DNA of 64,000 bases from Sorangium cellulosum (GTDB lineage: Bacteria > Myxococcota_A > Polyangia > Polyangiales > Polyangiaceae): assembly GCF_002950945.1 (NCBI RefSeq), contig NZ_CP012673.1:2852001-2916000 (forward strand), read 5' to 3'. The notes below the pieces were generated by a model. That model made no database searches. It was given only the letters and a program-made list of their open reading frames with translations, and was not told where the DNA came from. Each line of letters begins with the position of its first letter. Within the stretch, counting starts at the first letter, position 1. Positions 19,996 through 30,609 of the stretch are shown here, piece by piece. The position numbers and the translations under genes were made by a program.

Positions 19996-21122
19996 TCTAC
20001 GAGCTCTTCTATCCGCTCAAGTTCCACTACAGCTGGCTGAGCTGGCTCAACGTCCTCCGCTACATCCCGTTCCGCACCATCATGGCGACGATCACCGCCA
20101 TGGTGCTGACGTTCGTGCTCGCGCCGTGGTTCATCCGCGAGCTCCGGCGCAAGCAGATCGGGCAGGTGGTCCGCGCGGAGGGGCCGGAGACGCACAAGAT
20201 CAAGGCGGGCACGCCGACGATGGGCGGCGCGCTCATCCTGCTCTCGTTGCTGCTCCCCACGGTGCTCTGGGCCGACCTCAGGAACCCCTTCGTCCTCGCG
20301 ACGGCGGCGGTCACCGCGGGCTACGGCGTCATCGGCTACCTGGACGACTTCCTCAAGATCAAGCGGAAGAACAGCGGCGGTCTGCCCGGCCGCTACAAGC
20401 TGATCGGCCAGGTGCTCATCGGCGGCGCGGCCGTGGCGTACACGTTCCTGCTCGCCTCCAAGCTCCCGCCGGACTGGGCGGAGATCAGGACGCGGCTGTC
20501 GATCCCGTTCGTCGCCTTCTCGAAGTACCCGATCGAGCTGCCGCTCTACGTCTACGTGCCGTTCGCCGTCTTCGTCGTGGTCGCGACGTCGAACGCCGTG
20601 AACCTCACCGACGGCCTCGACGGGCTCGCGATCGGCCCGGTGATCATCAACGCGGGGACGTACCTCATCCTCGCGTACATCGTCGGCGCCTCCATCGCGA
20701 ACTTCTCGCTCGCGGCCTACCTCGACATCCCGGCGATCGCGTCGGCCGGCGAGCTGTCGGTGTACTGCGGCTCGGTCATCGGCGCGGGGATCGGCTTCCT
20801 TTGGTACAACACGTACCCCGCGCAGGTCTTCATGGGGGACGTCGGGTCGCTCGCCCTCGGGGGCGGGCTCGGCATGCTCGCCGTCTTCACCAAGAACGAG
20901 ATCCTGTCGATCATCCTCGGGGGGATCTTCTTCATCGAGACGGTCAGCGTCATCACGCAGGTCCTCTCGTTCAAGCTCACCGGCAAGCGCGTCTTCTTGA
21001 TGGCGCCGATCCACCACCACTACGAGAAGAAGGGGTGGGCGGAGCCCAAGATCATCGTCCGCTTCTGGATCATCTCCATCCTCCTGGCGCTGGTCTCGCT
21101 GGCGTCGATGAAGCTGCGCTGA
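19992..21122 (+). CDS. mraY: Phospho-MurNAc-pentapeptide transferase
   Basis: A 376-aa polytopic membrane enzyme. Signatures: KAGTPTMGGALIL, GYLDDFLKIKRKNSGGLPGRYKL with the DD pair, NAVNLTDGLDGLA, VFMGDVGSLALGGGLG and the terminal MAPIHHHYEKKGWAE. About ten hydrophobic segments fit the family. It makes lipid I from UDP-MurNAc-pentapeptide and undecaprenyl phosphate. Start GTG 19992 overlaps the murE stop. Length and motifs are standard. Confidence 0.97.
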   Translation: MIYELFYPLKFHYSWLSWLNVLRYIPFRTIMATITAMVLTFVLAPWFIRELRRKQIGQVVRAEGPETHKIKAGTPTMGGALILLSLLLPTVLWADLRNPFVLATAAVTAGYGVIGYLDDFLKIKRKNSGGLPGRYKLIGQVLIGGAAVAYTFLLASKLPPDWAEIRTRLSIPFVAFSKYPIELPLYVYVPFAVFVVVATSNAVNLTDGLDGLAIGPVIINAGTYLILAYIVGASIANFSLAAYLDIPAIASAGELSVYCGSVIGAGIGFLWYNTYPAQVFMGDVGSLALGGGLGMLAVFTKNEILSIILGGIFFIETVSVITQVLSFKLTGKRVFLMAPIHHHYEKKGWAEPKIIVRFWIISILLALVSLASMKLR

Positions 21123-21126
21123 GGGC

Positions 21127-22485
21127 ATGATGGACGTCCGTGGACGCACAGTGATCGTCGTCGGGCTCGGCCGGAGCGGTGTCGCGGCCGCGCGCCTCTT
21201 GATCGAGCGCGGCGCGCGCGTCGTCGCGAACGACGGCGCCCCGCGCGAGCGGCTCTCCGCCGCCGCGGCGGCCCTCGAGGCCGAGGGCGCCGCGCTCGCG
21301 CTCGGCGGGCACGACCCGGCGCTGTTCGAGCGCGCGGACCTCGTGGTCGTCTCGCCGGGCGTGCCGACCTTCCCCGCGCTCGACGAGGTCGCGCGCTCCG
21401 GGCGCGAGGTCATCGGCGAGCTGGAGCTCGCGTCGCGCTTCGTGTCCGCGCCCATCGCGCTCGTCGGCGGGACCAACGGCAAGAGCACGACGACGGCGCT
21501 CACGGGCGCGATGCTCTCGCGCGCCGGCCTCCGCACCTTCGTCGGCGGCAACTTCGGGACGCCGCTCGCCGAGGCGGTGAACGAGCCGTGGGACGTGCTC
21601 GTCCTGGAGATCTCGAGCTACCAGGCGGAGCGGGTCCCGACGCTGCACGCGCGCGCCCACGCGCTGCTGAACATCACGGACGACCACCTCGATCGCTACC
21701 CGGATTTCGCGGCGTACGCCGACGCGAAGGGCAACCCGTTCGAGCGCATGACGCCCGAGGACGTCGCGGTCGTGCCCTTCGGCGACGCGCTCGTGGCCCG
21801 CCAGGCGACGCGCGGCCGCGCGCGGGTCGTGACGTTCAGCGCGAGTGATCCCCGCGCCGACGTCGCCGTCGAGGGCGGCGCGATCATCGACCGGGCCGCC
21901 GGCGCGCGTTACCCGCTGGATCGGATCACGCTCACGGGCGCGCACAACCTCGCGAACGCCTGCGCCTCGGTGGCGCTCGCGACCGCGCTCGGCGCCTCCG
22001 CCACCGCGATCGCCGAGGCGCTCGCGCGCTTCGACGGGCTCCCGCACCGGACGGCGCTCGTCGCGGAGCTCGCGGGCGTCCGCTACTACGACGACTCCAA
22101 GGGCACGAACGTCGGCGCCTCCGTCGCCGCCCTCTCCGGCCTGCGCGAGGCGAAGGCGGTCCTCATCGCGGGCGGGCGCGACAAGCTCGGCGATTACGCG
22201 CCGCTCGTCGCCGCGCTGCGCGAGCGGGGGCGCGCCCTGGTCGTCCTCGGCGAGGCGGCAGATCGCATCGCCGCCGCGGCGGGCGGCGTCCTGCCGATCG
22301 CGCGGGCCGGCTCGATGGATGAGGCGGTCCTCGCCGCGCGCGCGCTCGCCCAGCCGGGCGACGCGGTGCTGCTGAGCCCCGCGTGCTCCAGCTTCGACAT
22401 GTTCCGCGACTACAAGGACCGCGGCGACGCCTTCGTCCGCGCCGTGCGCGCGCTCGAGAAGGCCGCCGGGGAGGTGGCGTCATGA
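21127..22485 (+). CDS. murD: UDP-MurNAc-alanine D-glutamate ligase
   Basis: A 452-aa Mur ligase. N-terminal GLGRSGVAAARLL, SPGVP, the ATP loop VGGTNGKSTTTALT, LEISSYQ, NITDDHLDRY, GAHNLANACASVALA, DDSKGTNVGA and C-terminal LLSPACSSFDMFRDYKDRGDAF. It adds D-Glu to UDP-MurNAc-L-Ala in the cytoplasm. Start ATG 21127 is 4 bp after the mraY stop; a second ATG follows immediately. Its stop overlaps ftsW (ATGA). Confidence 0.97.
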   Translation: MMDVRGRTVIVVGLGRSGVAAARLLIERGARVVANDGAPRERLSAAAAALEAEGAALALGGHDPALFERADLVVVSPGVPTFPALDEVARSGREVIGELELASRFVSAPIALVGGTNGKSTTTALTGAMLSRAGLRTFVGGNFGTPLAEAVNEPWDVLVLEISSYQAERVPTLHARAHALLNITDDHLDRYPDFAAYADAKGNPFERMTPEDVAVVPFGDALVARQATRGRARVVTFSASDPRADVAVEGGAIIDRAAGARYPLDRITLTGAHNLANACASVALATALGASATAIAEALARFDGLPHRTALVAELAGVRYYDDSKGTNVGASVAALSGLREAKAVLIAGGRDKLGDYAPLVAALRERGRALVVLGEAADRIAAAAGGVLPIARAGSMDEAVLAARALAQPGDAVLLSPACSSFDMFRDYKDRGDAFVRAVRALEKAAGEVAS

Positions 22486-23801
22486 CGACGTGGAGCGGGT
22501 TCGGCGCGCGCGCCGACGCGCCCAGGAACCGGCACATCGGCCCGTCGGAGCAGGACAAGGCGGACGCGGACGCCGCCGCGGCGGCTCCGCAGCCGTTCTG
22601 GCGGGTGAGATCGAGCCCCTCCGGCCCGGTCGACTCCCTGCTCGCGGCCGTCGTCACGGCGCTCATCGGCTTCGGCGTGGTGATGGTCTACAGCGCGAGC
22701 GCCGTCGAGGCGACGGTGCGTTACAAGGACGCGCAGTTCTTCCTCAAGCGCCAGGCCGTCTACGCGGCCCTCTCGATCGCCACGATGTGGATCACGAGCC
22801 GCATCGATTACCGGCGCATCAAGGTGCTCACGTACCCGGTGCTCGTCGCCGTGACCGGGATGCTCGTCGCCTGCGTGGCCGGGCTCGGCCACAAGGCGGG
22901 CAACGCCTACCGGTGGATCGCGCTCGGCCCGATCAACGTGCAGCCTGCCGAGATGGCGAAGCTCGGCATCGTCCTCTGGCTCGCCTACTCACTGTCGAAG
23001 AAGGCCGATCGCATCAAGTCGTTCTCCGTCGGCTTCCTCCCGCACCTCATCGTGGTCGGGCTCCTGATGCTCCTCTGCCTCAAGCAGCCCGACTTCGGCA
23101 GCGCGGTCATCCTGCTCTTCTTGACGTTCACGCTCCTGTTCGTGGCGGGCGCGCGGGTCCCGTACATCGCCGCGTTCACCATGCTGCTGGCGGTCGCCGG
23201 CGCCGTGCTCGTGCGCTTCAGCGGTTACCGCTACGCGCGTTACCTCGCGTGGATGGACATGGACAACAACCGCGCCGACCTCGCTTACCAGCCATTCCAG
23301 TCGGTCATGAGCTTCGGCTCGGGCGGCGTCTTCGGCCTCGGCCTCGGCCGGGGCCTCCAGGTGCTCTACCTGCCCGAGGCGCACACCGATTTCGTGTCCG
23401 CGATCGTCGGCGAGGAGCTCGGCTTCGTCGGCATCGTCGGCCTCTGCGCGGCGTACCTCGTCATCGTCTCGCGCGGCGTGAAGATCGCCCTCGAGGCTGA
23501 CGACGACTACGGCAGCTTCATGGCGTTCGGCATCGCGACGCTCTTCGGCGTGCAGGCGATGACGAACCTCGCCGTCGCCATGGCGATCCTCCCGACGAAG
23601 GGGCTCACGCTGCCGTTCCTCAGCTACGGCGGCTCGTCGCTGCTCGTGAACGCCGCGGCGGCCGGCATCCTGCTCAGCATCAGCCGGGCGCGGACCCCGG
23701 TGGCGCCCGAGCAGAGCGGCAAGGCGGGCGCTGCGCCGATCCCTAACGCGCCGAGCGCGTCGGCCGTGATCGCCGCGTCGGCCGGGGAGGGCAGCGCATG
23801 A
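22482..23801 (+). CDS. ftsW: Septal peptidoglycan glycosyltransferase FtsW
   Basis: A 439-aa SEDS protein. A cytoplasmic Ala/Asp-rich N-terminus of about 50 residues precedes the membrane core. Conserved blocks: [42 protein letters not shown] with the catalytic-type Asp, [42 protein letters not shown] and [12 protein letters not shown]. It polymerises lipid II at the septum with FtsI. The N-terminal extension is longer than in enterobacteria. Start and stop overlap murD and murG by 4 bp. Confidence 0.96.
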   Translation: MTTWSGFGARADAPRNRHIGPSEQDKADADAAAAAPQPFWRVRSSPSGPVDSLLAAVVTALIGFGVVMVYSASAVEATVRYKDAQFFLKRQAVYAALSIATMWITSRIDYRRIKVLTYPVLVAVTGMLVACVAGLGHKAGNAYRWIALGPINVQPAEMAKLGIVLWLAYSLSKKADRIKSFSVGFLPHLIVVGLLMLLCLKQPDFGSAVILLFLTFTLLFVAGARVPYIAAFTMLLAVAGAVLVRFSGYRYARYLAWMDMDNNRADLAYQPFQSVMSFGSGGVFGLGLGRGLQVLYLPEAHTDFVSAIVGEELGFVGIVGLCAAYLVIVSRGVKIALEADDDYGSFMAFGIATLFGVQAMTNLAVAMAILPTKGLTLPFLSYGGSSLLVNAAAAGILLSISRARTPVAPEQSGKAGAAPIPNAPSASAVIAASAGEGSA

Positions 23802-25012
23802 CGACCGTGCTCATCGCCGGCGGCGGGACCGGCGGCCACGTCTTCCCGATGATCGCCGTGGGCGACGCCGTGCGCGCCGCGGCGCCCGACGCGCGCGTCG
23901 TCTACGTCGGCACGGCGCGCGGCATCGAGGTGCGCGTCATGGGCGAGCGCGGCGACGCGCTCGAGCTGCTCCACGTCCTGCCGCTGCGCGGCGGCGGGCT
24001 CTCGGGCTTCGTGCGCGGCGCTGCCCGCGCGGGCCGCGTCCTGCCCGAGGCGCGGCGGCTCGTCGAGCGGCTCGACGCCCGCGTGGTGCTCTCGCTCGGC
24101 GGTTACGCGGGCGGTCCGGTCTCCCTGGCCGCGCGCTCGCTCGGCGTGCCGCTCGCGATCCTGGAGCCGAACAGCGTCCTCGGGCTCTCGAACCGGCTCC
24201 TCTCGCCGATCGTGGACCGCGCGTACATCGCGTTCCCCGAGGCGGCGCGCGCGCTGCGCGCGAGCTCGGTGCGCCTCTTCGGCGTCCCGCTCCGGCGCGC
24301 GTTCGCCCGCGCGCCGTACGCGCCGCGCGACGGCAAGCTCAGCCTGCTCGTGCTCGGCGGCAGCCAGGGCGCGCTGGCGCTGAACGACGTCGTGCCGCGC
24401 GCGATCGCGGCGAGCCGTGCGGGCGGCGTCGATCTCGACGTCGTGCACCAGACGGGCAGGGATCGCGAGCCCGCCGTCCGGGCGCTCTACGCGGAGCTCG
24501 GCCTCGCAGGGCGCGCGCGCGTCATCCCGTTCATCGACGACGTGGCCGCGGCGCTCGCCGCGGCCGACGTCGTGATCGCCCGCGCGGGCGCGTCGACGCT
24601 CGCCGAGCTCTGCGCCGTGGGCCGCCCTTCAGTCCTGATTCCTTACCCGTTCGCGGCGGACGATCACCAGCTGAAGAACGCGCAGTCCCTGGCGCGCGCC
24701 TCCGCCGCGGTCGCCGTCGCGCAGGCCGACGCCACCGAGGCGCGCCTCGCGGGCGAGATCGCCCGGCTCGCGGCGGATCCGGCGCTCCGGGCCCGCATGG
24801 CGGACGCCTCCGCGGCCCTCGCGGCGCCCGACGCGGCGGCGCGCGTCGCCGCGGATCTGCTCGATCTCGCGCGGGCCCCGCGCCACCGCGCGCTGCGCTT
24901 CCCGCTCGGCGGCCGCGCCGAGCGCGCGCGCGCGGGAGAGGCGCCGCGCCGCGCCGCGATGGAAGAGGCCGCGCCGCCTGGCGCCGTCCTTGGCTGGAAG
25001 GAGGCTGGCTGA
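23798..25012 (+). CDS. murG: UDP-GlcNAc:lipid I GlcNAc transferase MurG
   Basis: A 404-aa GT-B glycosyltransferase. N-terminal [57 protein letters not shown] and the donor-binding [23 protein letters not shown]. It makes lipid II at the inner face of the membrane. About 40 C-terminal residues rich in Arg/Ala/Glu extend past the usual end and may be a disordered or membrane-associating tail. The stop overlaps the murC ATG by one base (TGATG). Confidence 0.95.
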   Translation: MTTVLIAGGGTGGHVFPMIAVGDAVRAAAPDARVVYVGTARGIEVRVMGERGDALELLHVLPLRGGGLSGFVRGAARAGRVLPEARRLVERLDARVVLSLGGYAGGPVSLAARSLGVPLAILEPNSVLGLSNRLLSPIVDRAYIAFPEAARALRASSVRLFGVPLRRAFARAPYAPRDGKLSLLVLGGSQGALALNDVVPRAIAASRAGGVDLDVVHQTGRDREPAVRALYAELGLAGRARVIPFIDDVAAALAAADVVIARAGASTLAELCAVGRPSVLIPYPFAADDHQLKNAQSLARASAAVAVAQADATEARLAGEIARLAADPALRARMADASAALAAPDAAARVAADLLDLARAPRHRALRFPLGGRAERARAGEAPRRAAMEEAAPPGAVLGWKEAG

Positions 25013-26424
25013 TGTTCCGCGGTCGCGTTCGCCACGTCCATTTCGTCGGCATCGGCGGCGTCGGCATGAGCGGCCTCGCCGAGATCCTGCGCTCGCTCGA
25101 GTTCGAGGTCTCCGGCTCGGATCTCAAGGAGAGCTCGACGACGCGCCGCCTCACGTCGCTCGGCGTGCGGATCGACATCGGCCACCGCGCCGAGAACGTC
25201 TGCGGCGTCGACGTCGTCGTCTACTCGAGCGCCATCCGGCCCGACAACCCCGAGCTCACCGAGGCGCGCGCGCTCGGGATCCCGGCGATCGGCCGCGCGG
25301 AGATGCTCGCCGAGCTGATGCGCGTGAAGTACGGCGTCGCGATCGCGGGCTCGCACGGCAAGACGACCACGACCTCCCTGGTCGCCACGGTCCTGCGCGC
25401 CGCCGGCCTCGATCCCACCGTCGTCGTCGGGGGCAAGATGGCGGCGCTCGGCACGAACGCGCGGCTCGGCGCGGGCGATCTGCTTGTCGCCGAGGCCGAC
25501 GAGAGCGACGGCTCGTTCCTGCGGCTCACCCCCACGATCGCGGTGGTCACGAACATCGACCCCGAGCACCTCGACCACTACGGCACGCACGAGCGCATCA
25601 AGGACGCCTTCGTCGAGTTCGCCGCGCGCGTGCCGTTCTACGGGCTCGCCGTGCTCTGCCTCGACCACCCGCACGTGCAGGACCTGCTCCCGCGCATCCC
25701 CCGCCGCCACGTCACGTACGGCGTCTCGCCGCAGTCGGACTACTCCGCGCGCGGCATCCAGTTCCGCGGCCTCGAGACGAGCTTCAACGCCTACCGCCGG
25801 GGAGAGCCGCTCGGCGGCTTCACCGTGAAGATGCCCGGCGCGCACAACGTCCTGAACTGCCTCGCCACGATCGCGGTCGCGGACGAGCTCGAGGTGCCGC
25901 TCGACGTCACGAAGCAGGCGCTGGCGACGTTCGGCGGCGTCGCTCGCCGCTTCACCATCGTCGGCTCCATCGGCGGCATCACGCTCGTCGACGACTACGG
26001 CCACCACCCGGCCGAGATCCGCGCCACCGTCGACGCCGCCCGGCGCGCGTTCCCCGGCGAGGATCACCGGATCGTCGTGGCGTTCCAGCCGCACCGGCAC
26101 ACCCGCACGCGCGATCTCTTCGACGAGTTCACGCGCGCCTTCAACCTGGCCGACGTGCTGCTCGTCACGGACATCTACGCCGCGGGCGAGCCGCCGATCC
26201 CCGGCGTCACCGCCGAGCGCCTCGTCCAGTCGATCCGCGAGCACGGCCACCACGACGCGCGCTTCGTCGCGGACAAGGCCGATCTCGCGGAGGCCCTGGA
26301 GCAGATCGTCCGGCCCGGCGATGTGGTCATCGCGCTCGGGGCGGGCGACGTGAACGCCTGCGTGCGGGACCTCAAGGCGCGGCTCGAGGCGAAGGCGCAG
26401 CGCGCGCAGGAGGGCAGCTCATGA
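25012..26424 (+). CDS. murC: UDP-MurNAc L-alanine ligase
   Basis: A 470-aa Mur ligase. [17 protein letters not shown] at the N-terminus, [11 protein letters not shown], the ATP loop [61 protein letters not shown] and FQPHRHTRT are all present. It performs the first amino-acid addition in the cytoplasmic pathway. Length is normal, with no sign of a MurB or Ddl fusion. It overlaps murG and ftsQ. Confidence 0.97.
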   Translation: MFRGRVRHVHFVGIGGVGMSGLAEILRSLEFEVSGSDLKESSTTRRLTSLGVRIDIGHRAENVCGVDVVVYSSAIRPDNPELTEARALGIPAIGRAEMLAELMRVKYGVAIAGSHGKTTTTSLVATVLRAAGLDPTVVVGGKMAALGTNARLGAGDLLVAEADESDGSFLRLTPTIAVVTNIDPEHLDHYGTHERIKDAFVEFAARVPFYGLAVLCLDHPHVQDLLPRIPRRHVTYGVSPQSDYSARGIQFRGLETSFNAYRRGEPLGGFTVKMPGAHNVLNCLATIAVADELEVPLDVTKQALATFGGVARRFTIVGSIGGITLVDDYGHHPAEIRATVDAARRAFPGEDHRIVVAFQPHRHTRTRDLFDEFTRAFNLADVLLVTDIYAAGEPPIPGVTAERLVQSIREHGHHDARFVADKADLAEALEQIVRPGDVVIALGAGDVNACVRDLKARLEAKAQRAQEGSS

Positions 26425-27482
26425 CCGAGCGCCCGAGCGCCCCGCCGCCGCCGAACCGCCGCCGCGCGCCGCCGCCCGCCGCGCCGTCTGCCCGGTCGGC
26501 GTCTGCGCGCGGATCGAAGCCCGAGCCCGCGCGCGGATCGAAGCCCGAGCCCGCGCGCGGCTCCAAGCCGGAGCTGCCGGCGCCGGCGCCGAAGAACGAG
26601 CGCGTGCGCGCGTCCGCCCCGCCGCACGAGTCGCCGCCCCCTCCGGCGACGAGCGTCTCCGTGCGCCCGCCGCGGCCCTCCGCCAGCGACGGCGGCTCCC
26701 CCGGGGCGCCGCGCGCCGCGCGGCCGATCGCGCGTCACCTCCGCGCGCTGCAGCTCCTCGCGGGCGCCGCCGTCGTGCTCGTCGCCTCGACCGCCGTCGC
26801 GTGGGGCGCGCGCCGCTACATCGTGTCGAGCCCGCGCTTCGCCGTGCGCACGGTGCTCGTCGACGGCGTCCAGCGCCGCACCGCCGAGCAGGTGGCGAGC
26901 TCCGGCGGCATCGAGGTGGGCAAGAACATCTTCACGCTCGACCTCGAGCTGGCCGGCGCCTCGATCTCCGCCGACCCCTGGATCGAGAGGGCGACGGTCA
27001 CCCGCAAGCTCCCCTCGACGGTCCACGTCAGCGTCGTCGAGCGGGAGGCGCAGGCCCTGGTCGCGATCGACGGCGAGCTCTACCTGGCGACGCGCGACGG
27101 CGAGCTCTTCAAGGCCCTCGCGGAGGACGACCCCGTCGACCTCCCGATCGTCACGGGGATCACCGGCGAGCAGGTGGCCCGGGATCGCCCCGGCGTCGTC
27201 ATCGCGGTCAGGCGCCTGCTCGACGTCGTCGAGGACATGGCGCGCGCCGGCGTCGCGCGGCGCTACCCGATCCAGGAGCTCCACGTCGAGCGGGACGGCA
27301 CGGTCGTCGTCACCATCGGCAAGGAGGGGATCGCGCTCCACCTCGGCCAGCCGCCCTACCGCGACAAGGTCGGCCAGGCCTCCAGGGTGCTCACCGAGCT
27401 CGCCCAGCGGAAGGCGAACGCGTCGGTGATCTTCCTCGACAACGACGCCCACCCCGAGCGCGTCGTGGTGAGGATGAAATGA
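26421..27482 (+). CDS. ftsQ: Cell division protein FtsQ (POTRA domain)
   Basis: A 353-aa bitopic protein. The cytoplasmic N-terminus (about 1-110) is long and Pro/Arg-rich and holds three near-identical ARGSKPEP octapeptides (24-bp DNA repeats near 26505-26576). One TM helix lies at about 111-131, followed by a POTRA domain ([20 protein letters not shown] ... [24 protein letters not shown]) and the FtsQ domain. It recruits FtsL/B in the periplasm. Start lies in an ATGA overlap with murC. The call rests on domain order and position. Confidence 0.92.
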   Translation: MTERPSAPPPPNRRRAPPPAAPSARSASARGSKPEPARGSKPEPARGSKPELPAPAPKNERVRASAPPHESPPPPATSVSVRPPRPSASDGGSPGAPRAARPIARHLRALQLLAGAAVVLVASTAVAWGARRYIVSSPRFAVRTVLVDGVQRRTAEQVASSGGIEVGKNIFTLDLELAGASISADPWIERATVTRKLPSTVHVSVVEREAQALVAIDGELYLATRDGELFKALAEDDPVDLPIVTGITGEQVARDRPGVVIAVRRLLDVVEDMARAGVARRYPIQELHVERDGTVVVTIGKEGIALHLGQPPYRDKVGQASRVLTELAQRKANASVIFLDNDAHPERVVVRMK

Positions 27483-27629
27483 TCGCCGCCGCCCTCTCCT
27501 CGCCCCGCGCGATCGCGCGCCGAACAGCCGCAAAACTTGGCCGGTTCCGCGCGCTCATGGCAGCGTCGTGCCCGCCTGACACGCGCACGGGGCTCGTCCC
27601 CGTCGTCCCCGCATGAGGTGGTGCACGCA

Positions 27630-28943
27630 ATGAAGAGCCGGATGGAGACTACTGAGATCGTCGTCGGCCTGGACATCGGGACGACCAAGGTCTCGGCGGT
27701 CGTGGGCGAGATCGACGCGGATGGGATCACCATCCTCGGGGTGGGAAACGTCCCGTGCCGCGGCCTGAGGAAGGGCGTCGTGAGCAACATCGACTGGACG
27801 GTCCGCTCGATCTCCGAGGCGATCGAGGCCGCGCAGACGATGGCGGGCGTCGAGATCCGGACCGTCTACGCCGGCGTGGCCGGCAGCCACATCCGCTGCC
27901 AGCAGTCCGACGGCGTCGCGGCGGTCTCGGGCGGCGAGGTCACCCGGGTGGACGTCGAGCGCGTGCTCGAGGGCGCGCGGGCCATCCCGGTCGACGCGGA
28001 CCGCCAGATCCTGCACGTCCTGCCGCGCGAGTTCACGGTCGACAACCAGGACGGCATCCGCGACCCGGTCGGCATGAGCGGCGTCCGGCTCGGCGTGAAG
28101 GTGAACCTGATCACCGCCGCGACATCCTGCGTGCAGAACGTCGTCCGCTGCGCGGAGCGCTGCGGCCTCACCGTCGCCGACGTGGTCCTGGAGCCGCTCG
28201 CCAGCGCCGAGGCGGTGCTCTCCGAGGACGAGAAGGAGATCGGCGTCGCCATCATCGACATCGGCGGCGGCACGACCGATCTGCTCCTCTACGTCGACGG
28301 CGGCATCGCGCACGCCAGCGTGATCCCGGCGGGCGGCAACAACGTGACGGCTGACATCGCCGCCGGCCTGCGCACGCCGATGGGCGAGGCCGAGCGCCTG
28401 AAGCGCAACGCCGGCTGCGCGCTCGGCCGCATGGTCGGCGACGACGAGGAGATCGAGGTCCCCGGCGTGGGCGGGCACCTGCCGCGCAAGGCGGCGCGCC
28501 GCGTCCTGTCGGACATCATCGAGCCGCGCGTCGAGGAGATCTTCGCGGTGATCCGCAAGCGGATCGAGGACACCGGCATGCTCGAGCAGCTCTCGGCCGG
28601 CGCGGTGCTCACCGGCGGCGGCGTCCTGATGGAGGGCATGACCGAGTTCGCCGAGGAGATCCTGGGCATGCCGGTGCGCCTCGGCGTGCCGGTCGGCGTG
28701 CGCGGCATCACGCAGCTCGTCGCCGGCCCGCAGTACGCGACCGGCGTGGGCCTCGTTCAGTACGGCGCCAACGCTCTCGCGCAGGCGCGCGTGCTCGCGC
28801 CGGCGGTCCACGACGTCGGCCGCGTCGACGTCCGCCGCGACAGAATCCGTGAGCGCGAGGCGCGCCGCGAAATCATCGAAGAAACCCCGATTGAAAAGAG
28901 GTCGAGCGGGAGGTTTTGGAACTGGCTTCGAGCAGCATTCTAG
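27630..28943 (+). CDS. ftsA: Cell division protein FtsA
   Basis: A 437-aa actin-like ATPase. ATG 27630 is chosen because GAGGTGG lies about 8 bp upstream and METTEIVVGLDIGTTKVSAVVGE follows. Other motifs: AGVAGSHI, PREFTVDNQDGIRDPVGMSG, IDIGGGTTDLLLY (phosphate 2 loop) and TGGGVLMEGM. The C-terminal RFWNWLRAAF is the amphipathic helix that anchors FtsA to the membrane. It tethers FtsZ. The 147-bp gap after ftsQ breaks the run of overlaps and may contain an internal promoter. Confidence 0.96.
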   Translation: MKSRMETTEIVVGLDIGTTKVSAVVGEIDADGITILGVGNVPCRGLRKGVVSNIDWTVRSISEAIEAAQTMAGVEIRTVYAGVAGSHIRCQQSDGVAAVSGGEVTRVDVERVLEGARAIPVDADRQILHVLPREFTVDNQDGIRDPVGMSGVRLGVKVNLITAATSCVQNVVRCAERCGLTVADVVLEPLASAEAVLSEDEKEIGVAIIDIGGGTTDLLLYVDGGIAHASVIPAGGNNVTADIAAGLRTPMGEAERLKRNAGCALGRMVGDDEEIEVPGVGGHLPRKAARRVLSDIIEPRVEEIFAVIRKRIEDTGMLEQLSAGAVLTGGGVLMEGMTEFAEEILGMPVRLGVPVGVRGITQLVAGPQYATGVGLVQYGANALAQARVLAPAVHDVGRVDVRRDRIREREARREIIEETPIEKRSSGRFWNWLRAAF

Positions 28944-29188
28944 AATGACGTCGCAGAAGAAAGTTGTTAGAGAATCGGGTTTGAGAGGGTCGGAAGGACG
29001 CATCGGCGAGCTCTTCTAGACGTCGAGTCAAGAGGGTTTGCAAAACGGCATCAAAGGGGAAGAGGCGCCCCGATGAACGCCGTCCGGAGCGAGGACGTCC
29101 TCGTTTCACTTAGGGTTCCGCGCCGCTCGACCTCCGCGAGGGTCGGCGCCGGGCCGAGCGGCTAGCTGTACATCCCCGGGAGGAGTTC

Positions 29189-30457
29189 ATGAGTTTCTCC
29201 ATCGAGTTTGCCGACGAACACACCGGGTACGACGCCCGGATCAAGGTCATCGGTTGTGGCGGTTCTGGCGGCAATGCAGTCAACACGATGATCAACTTCG
29301 GCCTCGAGGGCGTGGAGTTCATCGTCGTCAACACGGACGCCCAGGCGCTGGGCGCGAGCCTCGCCCCGACCAAGCTCCACATTGGGGCGAGCGTCACGCG
29401 CGGCCTCGGCGCCGGCGCCGATCCCGAGAAGGGCCGCAAGGCCGCTCTCGAGGACGTGACCCGGGTGAAGGAGTGCATCCAGGGTGCGGACATGGTGTTC
29501 GTGACCGCGGGCATGGGCGGCGGCACCGGCACGGGCGCCGCGCCGGTCATCGCGCAGCTCGCGCGCGAGGAGGGCTGCCTCACCGTCGGCGTCGTGACGA
29601 AGCCGTTCTTCTTCGAGGGCAAGCAGCGCTCGCGCCGCGCCGAGCTCGGCCTCGCCATGCTCGCGGAGCACGTCGACACGCTGATCACGATCCCGAACCA
29701 GAAGCTCCTCTCGCTGGGCGACGAGGACCTCTCGTTCGTCGAGGCGTTCCGCAAGGCGGACGAGGTGCTCTACCAGGCGATCAAGGGCATCAGCGACCTC
29801 ATCACCCAGAACGGGATCGTGAACGTCGACTTCGCGGACGTGAAGACGGTCATGTCCAACATGGGCCGCGCGCTCATGGGCACCGGCTGCGCCAAGGGGC
29901 AGGGACGCGCCCGGCTCGCCGCCGAGATGGCCGTCAGCTCGCCGCTGCTCGACGACATCTCGGTCGAGGGCGCGACCGGCGTGCTCATCAACATCGTCGG
30001 CGGCCCCGACATGCGGATGCGCGAGATCGAGGAGGCCGCGACGCTCGTGCAGGAGCAGGCGCACGAGGACGCGAACATCATCTTCGGCGCCACGATCGAC
30101 GAGAACATGGGGGAGATGATCAAGGTCACGGTCATCGCGACCGGCTTCGATCACCTCGTCGCGGAGGTGCCCCAGCAGCTCGCGAGCGCCGCGCAGCCTC
30201 GCGCCACCGCGCACTCCATCGGCGCGTCGCTCGCCGCCGCGGCCGGCCCGCTGTCGGCCCGCTCCTCCCCGAGCGCTCCTCCGATGACGCAGCGCCAGCC
30301 GCACCGTCACGAGGAGGTCGCGTACCCGACCTCGCGCCGGGCCGCGCCGCAGGCGCAGTCGGCCGGCGGCGGCCCGGGCCCGCGCGAGCGCGCGAGCTTC
30401 GTCCCCCCGCTCGACGCCGACTGGGACACGCCCGCGTTCCAGCGCCGGGGCCAGTAG
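29189..30457 (+). CDS. ftsZ: Cell division GTPase FtsZ
   Basis: A 422-aa tubulin homologue. Motifs: VIGCGGSGGNAVNTMI, the tubulin signature GGGTGTGAAP, the T7-loop region with NVDFADVKTVM, and a C-terminal peptide DTPAFQRRG that resembles the conserved FtsA/ZipA-binding tail. A disordered linker of about 80 residues precedes it. GGGAGGAG lies a few bases before the ATG. The 245-bp gap after ftsA, less GC-rich than its surroundings, probably carries a dedicated promoter, though none stands out clearly. Confidence 0.97.
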   Translation: MSFSIEFADEHTGYDARIKVIGCGGSGGNAVNTMINFGLEGVEFIVVNTDAQALGASLAPTKLHIGASVTRGLGAGADPEKGRKAALEDVTRVKECIQGADMVFVTAGMGGGTGTGAAPVIAQLAREEGCLTVGVVTKPFFFEGKQRSRRAELGLAMLAEHVDTLITIPNQKLLSLGDEDLSFVEAFRKADEVLYQAIKGISDLITQNGIVNVDFADVKTVMSNMGRALMGTGCAKGQGRARLAAEMAVSSPLLDDISVEGATGVLINIVGGPDMRMREIEEAATLVQEQAHEDANIIFGATIDENMGEMIKVTVIATGFDHLVAEVPQQLASAAQPRATAHSIGASLAAAAGPLSARSSPSAPPMTQRQPHRHEEVAYPTSRRAAPQAQSAGGGPGPRERASFVPPLDADWDTPAFQRRGQ

Positions 30458-30526
30458 CAGCGCCTCCGCCCGCGCGGAAGGCCTCGTGAAGCGCGGCCTG
30501 CCGTGACGTTCACGCTGTATTACGCG

Positions 30527-30554
30527 TTGACAGGCGCAGGCGACGACTTATGGT
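30527..30554 (+). promoter_or_regulatory. dnaJ promoter
   Basis: TTGACA (30527-30532) and TATGGT (30549-30554) are separated by 16 bp and lie 56 bp upstream of the dnaJ ATG. This is a near-consensus housekeeping promoter. I see no CIRCE-type inverted repeat, so HrcA control is not supported. Confidence 0.65.
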
Positions 30555-30609
30555 CAGCCGGCGCCTATGCCCCCTATCCGGGCAGGATCGACGCGGCGGT
30601 CCACCATTC

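Noticed and set aside
29162..30310. Long minus-strand frame antisense to ftsZ
   Set aside because: A typical high-GC shadow of ftsZ with His/Arg/Asp-rich composition and no domain pattern.
30458..30609. CIRCE/HrcA operator before dnaJ
   Set aside because: The TTAGCACTC-N9-GAGTGCTAA pattern is absent.
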